DNA of 40,340 nucleotides from an uncultured Acidimicrobiaceae bacterium (GTDB taxonomy: Bacteria; Actinomycetota; Acidimicrobiia; Acidimicrobiales; Poriferisodalaceae): the NCBI GenBank assembly GCA_913020735.1, contig CAJWBN010000007.1:1-40340 (forward strand), in the 5' to 3' direction. Numbering within the stretch: position 1 is the stretch's first letter; every line of letters starts with the position of its first letter. The notes beneath the pieces are model-generated. The model was not told where the DNA came from. It made no database searches and saw nothing but the letters and a program-made list of their open reading frames with translations. Shown one piece after another: positions 25,068 through 33,730 of the stretch. A program made the position numbers and the translations under genes.

Positions 25068-26711
25068 TCAATCTTGCTTGGTTCGTTGATGAGCTGGCAG
25101 AGGAAGTTCGATTGGTGCAAGCACGCTCATGTCGATATCAAGAAGTGTCGGTCCTTGACGTTCTAATGCTCTAGCTAGAGCGGCCTCGAATTCATCAACG
25201 CCCTCGACCTGTTCAGCCTCAACTCCCATACCGTTAGCAACCGCCACAAAGTCGACTTTGGATAACTCGGTTCCATGCTTGTGTCCAAGGACACTGTCTT
25301 GAATCATTCGCAGAATGTTGTAACCCGAGTCGTTGAAAACAAGAACGATTACGGGAATTTGGTGCTCAGCGCAGGCAGATAGCTCTCCGATTGAAAGTTG
25401 AAGACCCCCATCTCCTTGCACTAACAAAGCATGGCTGCCTGTTCCGAGGGCCGCACCCATAGCAAGTGGCAAACCTGGGCCTATTGCCACAGCCGCAGGT
25501 CGAATCGAAGTTCTGCTCCGCACGATGGGTAAAAGTCGATTTCCCCAGGTGTAGTTAGGCACAGTTGAATCGCGAACAACCGGGCATTCATCAGGTAGCA
25601 ATCTCCGAATGATCGAGACGATTTCGGTATGGTCGACTCCTATTTCGCCTCGCACGGCTTCTTCATCCGCCGCCTTAATCTTCCGACAACGATCAACAAA
25701 TTGGATGTCTACGCTTCCTTGGTCAATTCGTTCAAGCATGCCCTGCAAAGAAAGTTTGGCGTCACCGACAATTGCCACAGCGGCCGGATAGTTGCGCCCA
25801 ATTACCTCGGGGTCAACGTCCACATGAATCAGGTTGTCCGGCATTGGCAATTGCCACACTCGCGTCGCGTAATTTTGAAAGCGAGTGCCAACAGCGAAAA
25901 CGACATCCGCCTCTTCGAAAATCTCAATTCCAGTGCGTCTATCCGTCCTGAAACCAAGACTTAATTCATGCATTTCTGATATCGCGCCGCGCCCCTCTAT
26001 GGTCGTGACAACCGGAGCACCTATCCGTTCGGCAAGAGCCGTGAGTTCATCACTAGCTCCAGAAATATTGACGCCTCCGCCGGCCCAGATGACAGGTCGT
26101 TCAGCTTTTTGGAGAAGGTCCGCTGCTTGGTCCAACAAACTGCCATCTGGAACCAAGCGAGTGACCTGTTGTGGTCGGGTTATCTCGATGTCGACTTTTC
26201 GGTACTGAAGATCAATGGGAATCTCCACAGCTCCAGGTTGTGGGCGCCCTCTCCGAATATCGTCAGCGACCGCCACTATGTCTCTACTGATGTCCTCGGT
26301 GTATCGAACTGAAGCAACAGATCTACATACAGTTCTAAGCATCTCGGGCTGCTTTTCATATTCATGCAGAAACCCCTTGCCTTTGCCTCGAAACCTGGAC
26401 TCAATTTGGCCCGTAATCATCAACAGCTGCGATGAAACAAAGGCAGCTTCGTATATCCCCGGCACTGCGTTTAAAGCCCCTGGTCCAGTCGAGGTAAGGA
26501 TCACACCTAATTTGCCAGTTACACGGGAATAGGCGTCTGCAGCGTGGGCTGCCGCTTGTTCGTGACGGACATTGGTGACTTCGATATCTGGGTGGAGTGA
26601 AAGAGCATCATAAATCGGCAGATTATGAACGCTTACGATTCCAAAAACTCGTCTCACACCAAGGGAATAGAGAGTCTCGGCGACCGCTTGGCCGCCCGTA
26701 ATCATGGCCAT
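25068..26711 (-). CDS. Thiamine diphosphate-dependent enzyme (acetolactate synthase/2-oxoacid decarboxylase-like)
   Basis: A three-domain ThDP enzyme of about 547 residues. The N-domain has GGQAVAETLYSLGVRRVFGIVSVHNLPIYDAL and the ThDP-activating Glu in VRHEQAAAHAADAYSR. The middle domain has PVIWAGGGVNISGA. The C-domain has VQGDGGLQLSIGELSACAEHQIPVIVLVFNDSGYN, the GDG-N diphosphate/metal motif. VHNLPIYDAL differs from the GTH-type loop of classical acetolactate synthases, so a catabolic carboligase or decarboxylase is more likely; no small regulatory subunit is nearby. The open frame begins at a TTG (26750), but the family start fits the ATG at 26711 or 26705. It is divergent from the glutamate-type dehydrogenase gene. 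Confidence 0.88.
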   Translation of the reverse strand: MAMITGGQAVAETLYSLGVRRVFGIVSVHNLPIYDALSLHPDIEVTNVRHEQAAAHAADAYSRVTGKLGVILTSTGPGALNAVPGIYEAAFVSSQLLMITGQIESRFRGKGKGFLHEYEKQPEMLRTVCRSVASVRYTEDISRDIVAVADDIRRGRPQPGAVEIPIDLQYRKVDIEITRPQQVTRLVPDGSLLDQAADLLQKAERPVIWAGGGVNISGASDELTALAERIGAPVVTTIEGRGAISEMHELSLGFRTDRRTGIEIFEEADVVFAVGTRFQNYATRVWQLPMPDNLIHVDVDPEVIGRNYPAAVAIVGDAKLSLQGMLERIDQGSVDIQFVDRCRKIKAADEEAVRGEIGVDHTEIVSIIRRLLPDECPVVRDSTVPNYTWGNRLLPIVRSRTSIRPAAVAIGPGLPLAMGAALGTGSHALLVQGDGGLQLSIGELSACAEHQIPVIVLVFNDSGYNILRMIQDSVLGHKHGTELSKVDFVAVANGMGVEAEQVEGVDEFEAALARALERQGPTLLDIDMSVLAPIELPLPAHQRTKQD

Positions 26712-26860
26712 AGGGGCACCGTAGCTCTCATAATGAACTTTTGACAGCAACGATTCCTATCAGTTGACGCAACTCGTTGATTTTACGACGGATGGGCGAA
26801 TTCTCTCTTCAGCGCAACATCGCTCCCAAGGTAGACAGGGTCACTACGCTTTGTTCGGCG

Positions 26861-26866
26861 TAAGAT
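26861..26866 (+). promoter_or_regulatory. Putative -10 box for a leaderless transcript
   Basis: TAAGAT ends 9 bases before the ATG at 26876. No Shine-Dalgarno is visible. Confidence 0.3.
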
Positions 26867-26875
26867 GCCTTTGCT

Positions 26876-28162
26876 ATGTCGGCAGAGCTCTCGGTCATTG
26901 AATCTCGAATTCGCAACGCGGGTGAACTCGCAAATATCGATAAAGAACTTGTTGAACTAATTGCCAAACCAATTCGGGTAATCGAAATGAGTTTGATTCT
27001 CCAACGTGACAACGGCAAAAGATCCCTATTTTCGGCATGGCGAGCTCACCATTCTGATGTCTTAGCGGTCGACGGGATGAAGGGTGGATTTCGAATCGCA
27101 CCCGATGTGAACCGTGACGAGACGGTGGCTTTGTCGGCTGGCATGACCTTAAAGACTGCGCTTGTTGGTCTTCCTCTTGGCGGCGCGAAAGGCGGGATCT
27201 GCGCGGATCCCGCGACCCTTACATCAGCCGAAATAGATCGACTTGTTCGGCTTTATGCACGAGAACTGAACCCCCACCTAGGCGAGACCGGCAACTTAAC
27301 TGACATTCCTGCTCCGGATCTCAATACAAATCCACACCACATGGCAATTTTTGCAGATGAAATCTCACGCATTCGCGGAGGTCTAGTGGCGGGATGCGTG
27401 ACGGGAAAGCCAGTCGAGCTTGGCGGTCTTCCAGGTCGCCTATCTTCTACCGGGTTCGGGGTTGCTGCATTAGCTGAATTAGCTGCGGGCAGCTTGGATG
27501 GGCTCTTTGTAGCCCAGGAAGGATTCGGAAACGTAGGTCGCTATGCCGCTCGAACGGCACACGAACGAGGCGCTGTCTATGCAGCTATCTACGACATTGG
27601 CCTTGGCGGTTGTTTGTATTCCGAATCAGGGATCAACATTCCGGATCTTACGGCGATAGTCGATGAACATGGTTCGCAAGCCTTTGAGGTTTACGCCAAT
27701 CGCCACGGTGCACAATTCGGGGATTTCTCGTGGAGAGATGAGCATCTATCCAGCGGGAGAAAAATCGATTTGTTCCTACCCTGTGCCGCTTCCCAGACAG
27801 TTACTGCTCAGGCCGCTGAGAAGATGGTTGCTATGGGGCTGAAGTATGTGTCCGAGGGTGCCAACAACCCAACAAGTCCCGAGGCTGACAAGCATTTCTT
27901 AGAGGGCGGTGTAACAGTCATTCCAGACGTTCTAGCTAATGCTGGAGGTGTCGCTGGCTCCTACATGGAGATGAGTAAAGCTGCTTCTATGTCTATCCCA
28001 ACCGAACACGAGACTTTAGAAGCGGTCCGGGGCATCTTGACTACAGCTTGGGAACAGGTAGTCACGGCCTGCGATGGTTACGGCACGGCGAGCCTTCGAC
28101 TGGCTGGAGACGCCTTGGCTGTTTCCAAAATCGCGGCTGCTCATCAGATACGCGGCTGGTGA
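26876..28162 (+). CDS. Glu/Leu/Phe/Val dehydrogenase (glutamate dehydrogenase type)
   Basis: A 428-residue amino-acid dehydrogenase of about the normal GDH length. The N-domain has DGMKGGFRIAPDVNRDET with a substrate-binding Lys (69) and LPLGGAKGGICADP with the catalytic-type Lys (105), then DIPAPDLNTNPHHMA. The nucleotide domain has QEGFGNVGRYAARTAHERGA followed by LFLPCAASQTVTAQAAEKM and SEGANNPTSPEA. It catalyses NAD(P)-linked reversible oxidative deamination of glutamate or a related amino acid. It is divergent from the ThDP enzyme and convergent with the PLP dehydratase, both acting on oxo or amino acids, so a local amino-acid/oxo-acid module is plausible but not proven. Confidence 0.92.
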   Translation: MSAELSVIESRIRNAGELANIDKELVELIAKPIRVIEMSLILQRDNGKRSLFSAWRAHHSDVLAVDGMKGGFRIAPDVNRDETVALSAGMTLKTALVGLPLGGAKGGICADPATLTSAEIDRLVRLYARELNPHLGETGNLTDIPAPDLNTNPHHMAIFADEISRIRGGLVAGCVTGKPVELGGLPGRLSSTGFGVAALAELAAGSLDGLFVAQEGFGNVGRYAARTAHERGAVYAAIYDIGLGGCLYSESGINIPDLTAIVDEHGSQAFEVYANRHGAQFGDFSWRDEHLSSGRKIDLFLPCAASQTVTAQAAEKMVAMGLKYVSEGANNPTSPEADKHFLEGGVTVIPDVLANAGGVAGSYMEMSKAASMSIPTEHETLEAVRGILTTAWEQVVTACDGYGTASLRLAGDALAVSKIAAAHQIRGW

Positions 28163-28222
28163 TGCGGCCAAGCTACAAACGAGCACAGCTTAAAACCTGA
28201 AGGTTAAAGAGTTCAGTTAGAG

Positions 28223-29116
28223 CTACTTGGTATTTGATCCGCAGACAATAAGGACACAATTTTCGGTGTCGTTAACCTGCACGCGACCCGTTCTCAGGGC
28301 TGCGTACCCTGCGGATGCAGCAGGTTCAGCAACCACATCGAATTTATTAAACAACTCGGCTTGAGCTTCTTTAACTTCATCGTCGTTCACGATGCAACTT
28401 TCCGCTTTTGAATCAGCAAGCGCCTGCCAGCCAATTTCTCCCAACCTGCGTGCGCCCAAGGAGTCAGCAGCTACACCCGAGACATCAACATCAACCGGTT
28501 CGCCTGCTGCCAAAGACCGGGCAAAGGTCTGGGTACCTTCAGTCTCCACAAGCACCAATCGCTTCGAGTCTTTCCACCAAGTCGCTAACCCGCCCGCAAG
28601 CCCACCCCCGCCACAAGCAACGATGATTGTCGTCGCCGCCGCGACTTGACTATCAATCTCCATCGCTATGGTTCCGGCACCCAACACGATCTCGGGCTGA
28701 TCGTATGCATGCAATTCGACGCACGTACGTCCCTTCTGAAAAGACCGCGCTGCCTCGAGACTCTCCTGATACTCAGCTCCCACAACATGGATTTGGGCCC
28801 CATAGCTTTGGAGTCTCTCAAGCTTGGACTGAGAGATGATCGACGGAACGAAAATATTGGACTGATATCCAAGTGTTCGGGCAGCCCACGCTACCGCCGC
28901 ACCATGGTTACCTCCCGATGCTGCGACTACACCATCTGAACCCACATCCGAACTCAACATGGCGTTCATCGCGCCCCTAGCTTTAAACGAACCGCTGTGC
29001 TGTTCACTTTCAAGCTTGAGGCTTAAACGGTGCGCTACCGGAATGATCTTGGTGCGAATAACTTTGCCCTGCAGTCGCTTGGCTGCCCGCCTTATCTCAT
29101 CCCTATTTAGATTCAC
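28223..29116 (-). CDS. PLP-dependent threonine/serine dehydratase-like enzyme
   Basis: A 297-residue fold-type II PLP protein. The cofactor Lys is residue 45 in [27 protein letters not shown] forms the substrate loop, and [14 protein letters not shown] is the Gly-rich phosphate cup; the C-terminal [10 protein letters not shown] holds the usual pyridine-N Ser/Cys strand. No ACT regulatory domain is present, so it is the catabolic form (threonine or serine dehydratase, or serine racemase). It is a little shorter than usual (about 320). The GTG start overlaps the stop of the HpaB-type gene as GTGA, so it is translated behind the hydroxylase although the chemistry is not obviously related. Confidence 0.87.
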   Translation of the reverse strand: MNLNRDEIRRAAKRLQGKVIRTKIIPVAHRLSLKLESEQHSGSFKARGAMNAMLSSDVGSDGVVAASGGNHGAAVAWAARTLGYQSNIFVPSIISQSKLERLQSYGAQIHVVGAEYQESLEAARSFQKGRTCVELHAYDQPEIVLGAGTIAMEIDSQVAAATTIIVACGGGGLAGGLATWWKDSKRLVLVETEGTQTFARSLAAGEPVDVDVSGVAADSLGARRLGEIGWQALADSKAESCIVNDDEVKEAQAELFNKFDVVAEPAASAGYAALRTGRVQVNDTENCVLIVCGSNTK

Positions 29117-30573
29117 ACCTGGGGCCAGTCATCATTGGCTATGAATTTCTGAACGCGGTCGACATATTCGGACCGGTCGTAGATCCCGTAAAGCGCATGT
29201 TTCATTCGAACCGGGTCACCGAAGAAGAATTGTTCATAAAGCGCCTGACGACCCCCAAAGCCTGAAATCGTCATATCCCAAGCAAGACGAAACAAACGAA
29301 GTCGTTCTTCAGCTGAGCCATTCTTTCCCTGCAAGAACTTTCCAATATCAGCTCCGCGTTCACCTTCCCAATCGGCCTCACTAGGCACCATGATTAAACC
29401 GCTTGATGAACATAATTGAAGTACCTCTACCAGACGCTTGTGGACCGCCGGATAATAATTCCGAGCAGCATCCAAAGGCCCTCGTGCAGGTGTCATAACG
29501 CCGTATTTATTAATACTCGCTTCTTCTTCTGAAGCGAGCTTTAAGGCTTTCATTATTTCCAATGTGATGATCACTTCGGCAACCATTTCCTGAACGTGCG
29601 GATAATGGCCGGTGCCGATCATGTCGATGACTGACTGAAGGGTGCCCAGAATAGCTTCGGTTTTGGCAATCTTTAGATTTACTACCTGATGGGCCATATG
29701 CAGCACTGCACCTGTCTGTGCATAGGCCTGATTGGCTCTATCAATATCTCGGATCAAGAACACTCGATCCCATGGAACTAAGACATCGTCGAAGATGACC
29801 ATGGCATCTAATTCATCGAAGCGCGAACCCAAGGGATGATCCGCGTGACTGCGTCCCTGGTCCAAAGGTTCCCTGCATTGGAAGCGCAGGCCGGGCGTGT
29901 CATTGGGTATCGCAAACCCCAGAGCGTAAGGTCGCATCTCGTCGCCACCCTGAATGACAGTTGAAGGGAAGATTAAGATCTCGTCAGAGAGTGGCAGTGT
30001 GGCAAGCATCCTGGCACCGCGAACCAAGATTCCCTCAGCAGTCTCTTCCACCAAACCAAGTGCGATATAGGGATCGTCCAGTTCATTGGCCTGTTTGGAT
30101 TTATCGATCTGCGGATTCGTTAACGCGTGAGTTAACGTCAGATCATTTTCTCGCACATACTCGAAGTAGTTCCTCATATTTTCACCAAAACGTTCATCAG
30201 TTTCAGTGAAATAATCCGCTGCCATGCCCGCAGCCATCACGTTGACGTTCATGTAGTCGGGTGACCGACCCATATGACCCAAAGTCGCGTCCGCCCATAC
30301 TTTGTGCATTTCGGACCGTTGACGTAAATCGTCTTTGCTTTCAGGGACAACGAAACTTCGACCAACTAGATCGCCAGACGAAGGCGATTTAAATGTCATG
30401 ACATCTACAAGGTCTTCTCGATACTGAAGGTCATACAGCGCCGCAAGTGAACGTACTGCGTTGCGAGTACGTGGGTGAGTAGTCGGGTCTTCAACAAGTT
30501 GACCATCAAGCCAAAGAGTTGGGGGGTGCTGCTGTAATCGGTCGATCACTTCTTTACCGGTTCGTGCGGGCAT
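29113..30573 (-). CDS. hpaB: 4-hydroxyphenylacetate 3-hydroxylase oxygenase component (HpaB family)
   Basis: A 486-residue FADH2-dependent aromatic hydroxylase resembling HpaB of Thermus type. Conserved parts are [35 protein letters not shown] at the start, [11 protein letters not shown] near 98-108, [39 protein letters not shown] (flavin/substrate cleft) and [14 protein letters not shown]. The family hydroxylates phenols ortho to OH, using reduced flavin from a partner reductase (HpaC), which is not in this window. AGGAATAAAAC precedes the ATG. The gene is divergent from an IclR regulator. HpaF, E, H, G and R homologues 4-8 kb away support a hydroxyphenylacetate-type pathway, but the true substrate could be another phenol. 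Confidence 0.9.
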   Translation of the reverse strand: MPARTGKEVIDRLQQHPPTLWLDGQLVEDPTTHPRTRNAVRSLAALYDLQYREDLVDVMTFKSPSSGDLVGRSFVVPESKDDLRQRSEMHKVWADATLGHMGRSPDYMNVNVMAAGMAADYFTETDERFGENMRNYFEYVRENDLTLTHALTNPQIDKSKQANELDDPYIALGLVEETAEGILVRGARMLATLPLSDEILIFPSTVIQGGDEMRPYALGFAIPNDTPGLRFQCREPLDQGRSHADHPLGSRFDELDAMVIFDDVLVPWDRVFLIRDIDRANQAYAQTGAVLHMAHQVVNLKIAKTEAILGTLQSVIDMIGTGHYPHVQEMVAEVIITLEIMKALKLASEEEASINKYGVMTPARGPLDAARNYYPAVHKRLVEVLQLCSSSGLIMVPSEADWEGERGADIGKFLQGKNGSAEERLRLFRLAWDMTISGFGGRQALYEQFFFGDPVRMKHALYGIYDRSEYVDRVQKFIANDDWPQV

Positions 30574-30620
30574 GTTTTATTCCTAGCTTTCACTCTCAAG
30601 TGATTTATCCGAATATAGAA

Positions 30621-30642
30621 TACTCTAACCGATTATCGAGTA
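30621..30642. promoter_or_regulatory. Possible operator between divergent hpaB-like and iclR genes
   Basis: TACTC (30621-30625) and GAGTA (30638-30642) form a 5-bp inverted repeat with a 12-base spacer in the AT-rich gap between two divergent starts. The location suits an IclR-type operator, but the arms are short. Confidence 0.3.
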
Positions 30643-30656
30643 AAGTGTCAGCCAAC

Positions 30657-31349
30657 ATGGTTCCTAAATCATCCCCCGATTCAAGCCGTTCCCAAACACT
30701 TGACCGCGGCGTCAGGGCATTGAATCTCATCGCTACTTCTCCCAAACCTATGACCATCGATGAAGTCGCTGATCAACTTGCCTTGGGACGTTCGGTCACA
30801 TATCGAATAATTCGCACACTTGAGGACCATCGATTAGTGATGCGCGACGCTTCCGGTCGCCTGGCCGGAGGGACACAATTGGTTGCATTAGCCGGGGGTG
30901 TCCGAGCTGAGATGCAAGCAGTCGCAGCGCCTATCTTGACTGAGCTAGCGAACACACTTCAAATGACCTCGTTCCTCGTTGTCTCTGACGGCCAAGAAGC
31001 GGTGACTGTTCAAGTAGCTGAACCAACTAGCACAGCTGCGCACGTCGCTTACCGGCCAGGAACTCGACACCCGCTTGAGCGCGGCGCTCCTGGCATCGCC
31101 TTACTCGCTGGGCTAGATGTTCAACCCGGTGAGCGAACGGAAGTTGCCGCAGCTCGTGTCTCAGGTTGGGCCTATTCCGAGGGGGAAGTGATTGAAGGAA
31201 TGGCTTCTATCGCCGCTCCCGTTTCAACAAGTGACGGAGCAACAAAAGCAGCCATCGCGGTGGTCCACCTAGCCCTCAGCCTGAATTCCCATGATGTAGC
31301 ACCACAGGTAGTGAATGCAGCTAACGGCCTAGGAGTAAAACTCTCCTAG
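30657..31349 (+). CDS. IclR-family transcriptional regulator
   Basis: A 230-residue regulator. The N-terminal winged helix-turn-helix spans residues 12-66 (TLDRGVRALNLIATSPKPMTIDEVADQLALGRSVTYRIIRTLEDHRLV), and the effector domain runs from about 80 to the end with TFLxV-like and HPLERGAPGIALLAG segments typical of IclR. The open frame reaches 46 codons further upstream, into the divergent hpaB-like gene, but that stretch is unlike IclR proteins, so the ATG at 30657 is chosen. The divergent arrangement suggests it controls hpaB and itself, most likely in response to an aromatic acid. Confidence 0.9.
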   Translation: MVPKSSPDSSRSQTLDRGVRALNLIATSPKPMTIDEVADQLALGRSVTYRIIRTLEDHRLVMRDASGRLAGGTQLVALAGGVRAEMQAVAAPILTELANTLQMTSFLVVSDGQEAVTVQVAEPTSTAAHVAYRPGTRHPLERGAPGIALLAGLDVQPGERTEVAAARVSGWAYSEGEVIEGMASIAAPVSTSDGATKAAIAVVHLALSLNSHDVAPQVVNAANGLGVKLS

Positions 31350-31357
31350 CTACAGCC

Positions 31358-32179
31358 CTACGATGCATAAACGAGCGGGAAATGCCGATCATCATCGGGG
31401 TACTGTCCGCTTTCTACGTTCGTATCTTCGTCTGTGACCGTTGGGTCACTGCCCGGATGCGGATACCAGGTCACGTCGTCGCCAAGCCACCGGGTGGACA
31501 AAGCGGTGCGACGCCTGTCCCCGGCATTGCCTGGGGCACCATGCAAAATCCATGCCGAAAAGAAGATTGCATCGCCTGGTTCAACATCAAAACCGACAAT
31601 GTCAAATTCATCGCGAGCGCCAGCGACATCAGGAGCAGGCTCACCTTGGAAATCACTAGTCCAATTCTTCGAGCCATCGAAAGCTTGGGGAGCGAAATAA
31701 GAATTCCAAGCGTGAGAACCTCGGACAAACTCCAATGAACTCTCCGCTACCGTCGCTTCATCTACAGAGACCCAAGCTGAGCAAATCTGTTTGCCCCAAA
31801 AAGGCCAATACGGAATATCTTGATGCCAAGGGGTAGGCGCTTCCGTCCTAGGTTCTTTAACTAACAGGTGATCAAAGTACAGACGAGCGGTTGATGATCC
31901 CATCAACGTTGCTGCCATCTGGGCTATCCCGGACTCATACACATATCGATTTACAACTGAATCAGTCTTCCATCGATAACGGCTAGTGAATAGCCGGTTG
32001 GTCTTGGCTCCTGGGTTGGTGTCCGTTACCCATTTACCGGGAGCTGCAAGTTCGTCCTCCGCCATACTCGCTATTTCAGACAACCACTCACCTGAAACTG
32101 CGCCTGGAATCTTCACAACACCGTCAGATAGATAGGACTCTCGGATGTCGTGGGTCACTTTCGGATGAGACGGCATCAT
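31358..32179 (-). CDS. Phytanoyl-CoA dioxygenase (PhyH) family Fe(II)/2-oxoglutarate oxygenase
   Basis: A 273-residue double-stranded beta-helix oxygenase. The iron facial triad is visible: the HxD in TPWHQDIPYWPFWG (about 119-121) and the distal His in SAWILHGAPGNAGDRRRTALSTRW (about 213), followed by Arg residues for 2-oxoglutarate. Such enzymes hydroxylate acyl chains or small acids using O2 and 2-oxoglutarate. The frame is open to a TTG at 32185, but AAGGG lies 8 bases before the ATG at 32179, which is preferred. It is convergent with iclR and divergent from the beta-hydroxyacid dehydrogenase. The substrate is unknown. Confidence 0.88.
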   Translation of the reverse strand: MMPSHPKVTHDIRESYLSDGVVKIPGAVSGEWLSEIASMAEDELAAPGKWVTDTNPGAKTNRLFTSRYRWKTDSVVNRYVYESGIAQMAATLMGSSTARLYFDHLLVKEPRTEAPTPWHQDIPYWPFWGKQICSAWVSVDEATVAESSLEFVRGSHAWNSYFAPQAFDGSKNWTSDFQGEPAPDVAGARDEFDIVGFDVEPGDAIFFSAWILHGAPGNAGDRRRTALSTRWLGDDVTWYPHPGSDPTVTDEDTNVESGQYPDDDRHFPLVYAS

Positions 32180-32308
32180 AAGCAAGACCCTTGTTATAGA
32201 AGCGGCACACCACGTTAACTTTCGACTTCAGCCCGGTAAAGGCAAATCTCAATACTCAAGAGGATTACATTAAGCCGGATTGCAGCCATCAAAGATTGGA
32301 ATGAAAGC

Positions 32309-33265
32309 ATGAAGGTTGGCTTTATCGGACTGGGTAATGTTGGCGCCAAACTGGCCGGAAGCATTTTACGCAACGGCTTTGACCTGACGGTACGAGACCT
32401 CGATCCTGCAGTAACAGGCGAGTTTTCACGCTTGGGCGCTAAGGTCGCCGGCTCACCAAAAGAACTAGCTGAAGATTGCGACGTAATCATCACCTGTCTA
32501 CCCAGCCCATCAATCAGCGCTTCAGTGATGGAAGATACAAATGGGGTACTTGCCGGCTTATCAGAAGGAAATATTTGGATCGAAATGAGCACTACAGATG
32601 AGCAAGAGGTCCTCCGGCTCGGGGCCAAAGTTCAGGAAAAAGGTGCTCTAGTTGCCGACTGTCCAGTTTCGGGCGGCTGTCATCGCGCAGCCACAGGGAA
32701 CATAGCCATCTTTGCTGGCTGCGATCGAAAAGTGTTCGACAGCGTTTTCCCTTTGCTTGCAGCTATGGGGAGACAGGTACTGCACACCGGGCCGCTGGGA
32801 ACAGCTTCAATCCTCAAAGTCGTAACGAACTATTTGGCTACAGCAAATTTAGTTTCCATTTGTGAGGCATTGGTCACCACAGAAGCAGCAGGACTAGATC
32901 TTGCAACTGCGTATGAAGCTATAAAAATTAGTTCCGGGAACTCATTCGTGCACGAGACAGAGAGCCAAGTCATACTCAACGGAAGTCGCGACATCAATTT
33001 CACTATGGATCTCGTGTTAAAAGACATATCGCTGTTCCAAGAAATTGCCGATCGTGGTCAAGTCCCGCTCGAAATTTCCCCCCTGCTGATCGATATTTTT
33101 CGGGACGCACAAGACCGTTATGGACCGAGAGAATGGTCCCCCAATGTGATCAAACGTCTTGAGGATGCGACAGGCCTAGTTATCCAGGCACCAGGGTTCC
33201 CATCAGAAATAAGCGACGAAGAACCCGAAGCCCCTGGCCAAGAAGTTGGAATCGCGAAGAGCTAA
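32309..33265 (+). CDS. Beta-hydroxyacid dehydrogenase (3-hydroxyisobutyrate dehydrogenase family)
   Basis: A 318-residue two-domain dehydrogenase starting MKVGFIGLGNVGAKLAGSIL, the NAD(P)-binding GxGxxG motif. It continues with DCPVSGGCHRAATGNIAIFAGC (substrate motif DxPVSGG, 118-123) and the catalytic Lys at 170 (SILKVVTNYLATAN). The C-terminal about 25 residues form an acidic tail (SDEEPEAPGQ). It likely oxidises a 3-hydroxy acid to a semialdehyde, or reduces the semialdehyde. It has a separate promoter from the divergent PhyH gene. The cold shock gene follows after 144 bases and is probably independent. Confidence 0.9.
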   Translation: MKVGFIGLGNVGAKLAGSILRNGFDLTVRDLDPAVTGEFSRLGAKVAGSPKELAEDCDVIITCLPSPSISASVMEDTNGVLAGLSEGNIWIEMSTTDEQEVLRLGAKVQEKGALVADCPVSGGCHRAATGNIAIFAGCDRKVFDSVFPLLAAMGRQVLHTGPLGTASILKVVTNYLATANLVSICEALVTTEAAGLDLATAYEAIKISSGNSFVHETESQVILNGSRDINFTMDLVLKDISLFQEIADRGQVPLEISPLLIDIFRDAQDRYGPREWSPNVIKRLEDATGLVIQAPGFPSEISDEEPEAPGQEVGIAKS

Positions 33266-33355
33266 ATGCATGATCTTCCGAACAAGCAGATCCAACCAAG
33301 TAAATCCCAGATCCCATTTAAGGCGCTTTCTTCGAAATAACCCTCTACCCTTCTT

Positions 33356-33409
33356 ACTTCGGATGAAGTCGAACACGGCTTCAGTTTTAATTAATTTAGG
33401 AGGCCCCAG
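33356..33409 (+). promoter_or_regulatory. 5' leader of the cold shock gene with hairpin and strong ribosome site
   Basis: A small hairpin (ACTTC 33356-33360, GAAGT 33365-33369) is followed by an AT-rich stretch and a consensus AGGAGG at 33398-33403, six bases before the ATG. A structured leader is usual for cspA-type mRNAs; whether this one senses temperature is not shown. Confidence 0.4.
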
Positions 33410-33610
33410 ATGGGCCAAGGTACAGTCAAGTTTTTCAACGCGCAGAAAGGTTTCGGATTCATCGAACGTGAAGACGGCGATGACCTATTCGTACATTTCT
33501 CAAATATTGCTGGTGATGGCTACAAATCACTCGATGAAGGCCAACGAGTCGAATTCGACATTGGTCAAGGCCAAAAGGGTGACGAAGCCCAGAATGTAAG
33601 GCCTGTTTGA
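33410..33610 (+). CDS. Cold shock domain protein (CspA family)
   Basis: A 66-residue OB-fold RNA chaperone of full family length. It has RNP1 KGFGFI (13-18) and RNP2 DLFVHF (25-30), with the usual ending [24 protein letters not shown]. It binds single-stranded RNA/DNA in the cytoplasm and melts mRNA structure. A perfect AGGAGG fixes the start, and a rho-independent terminator follows 30 bases after the stop, so this is a complete one-gene transcription unit, unrelated in function to its catabolic neighbours. Confidence 0.97.
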   Translation: MGQGTVKFFNAQKGFGFIEREDGDDLFVHFSNIAGDGYKSLDEGQRVEFDIGQGQKGDEAQNVRPV

Positions 33611-33640
33611 TCTCAGCGATATCTAACTAAATTTCTCAAA

Positions 33641-33676
33641 GGCCGCCCTGACTATTCGGGGCGGTCTTTTGTTTTT
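33641..33676 (+). terminator. Rho-independent terminator after the cold shock gene
   Basis: GGCCGCCC (33641-33648) pairs with GGGCGGTC (33659-33666) over 8 bp around a 10-base loop. It is followed by TTTTGTTTTT. It is the clearest terminator in the window. Confidence 0.9.
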
Positions 33677-33718
33677 CCCCTTTGGTCAGCAGAGAAAACG
33701 TCTCAGATCGCTTCTGAG

Positions 33719-33724
33719 TAATCT
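33719..33724 (+). promoter_or_regulatory. Putative -10 box for a leaderless transcript
   Basis: TAATCT ends 6 bases before the ATG at 33731, with no Shine-Dalgarno. It lies downstream of the csp terminator, so a new promoter is needed here. Confidence 0.4.
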
Positions 33725-33730
33725 GGGTTC

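Noticed and set aside
28190-28205. AACCTGAAGGTT dyad after the GDH-type gene
   Set aside because: Five-base arms and no T-run; it could occur by chance.
33246-33599. A 117-residue plus-strand frame over the cold shock gene
   Set aside because: It overlaps csp in another frame and lacks any domain; the csp frame has a perfect ribosome site and full family match.
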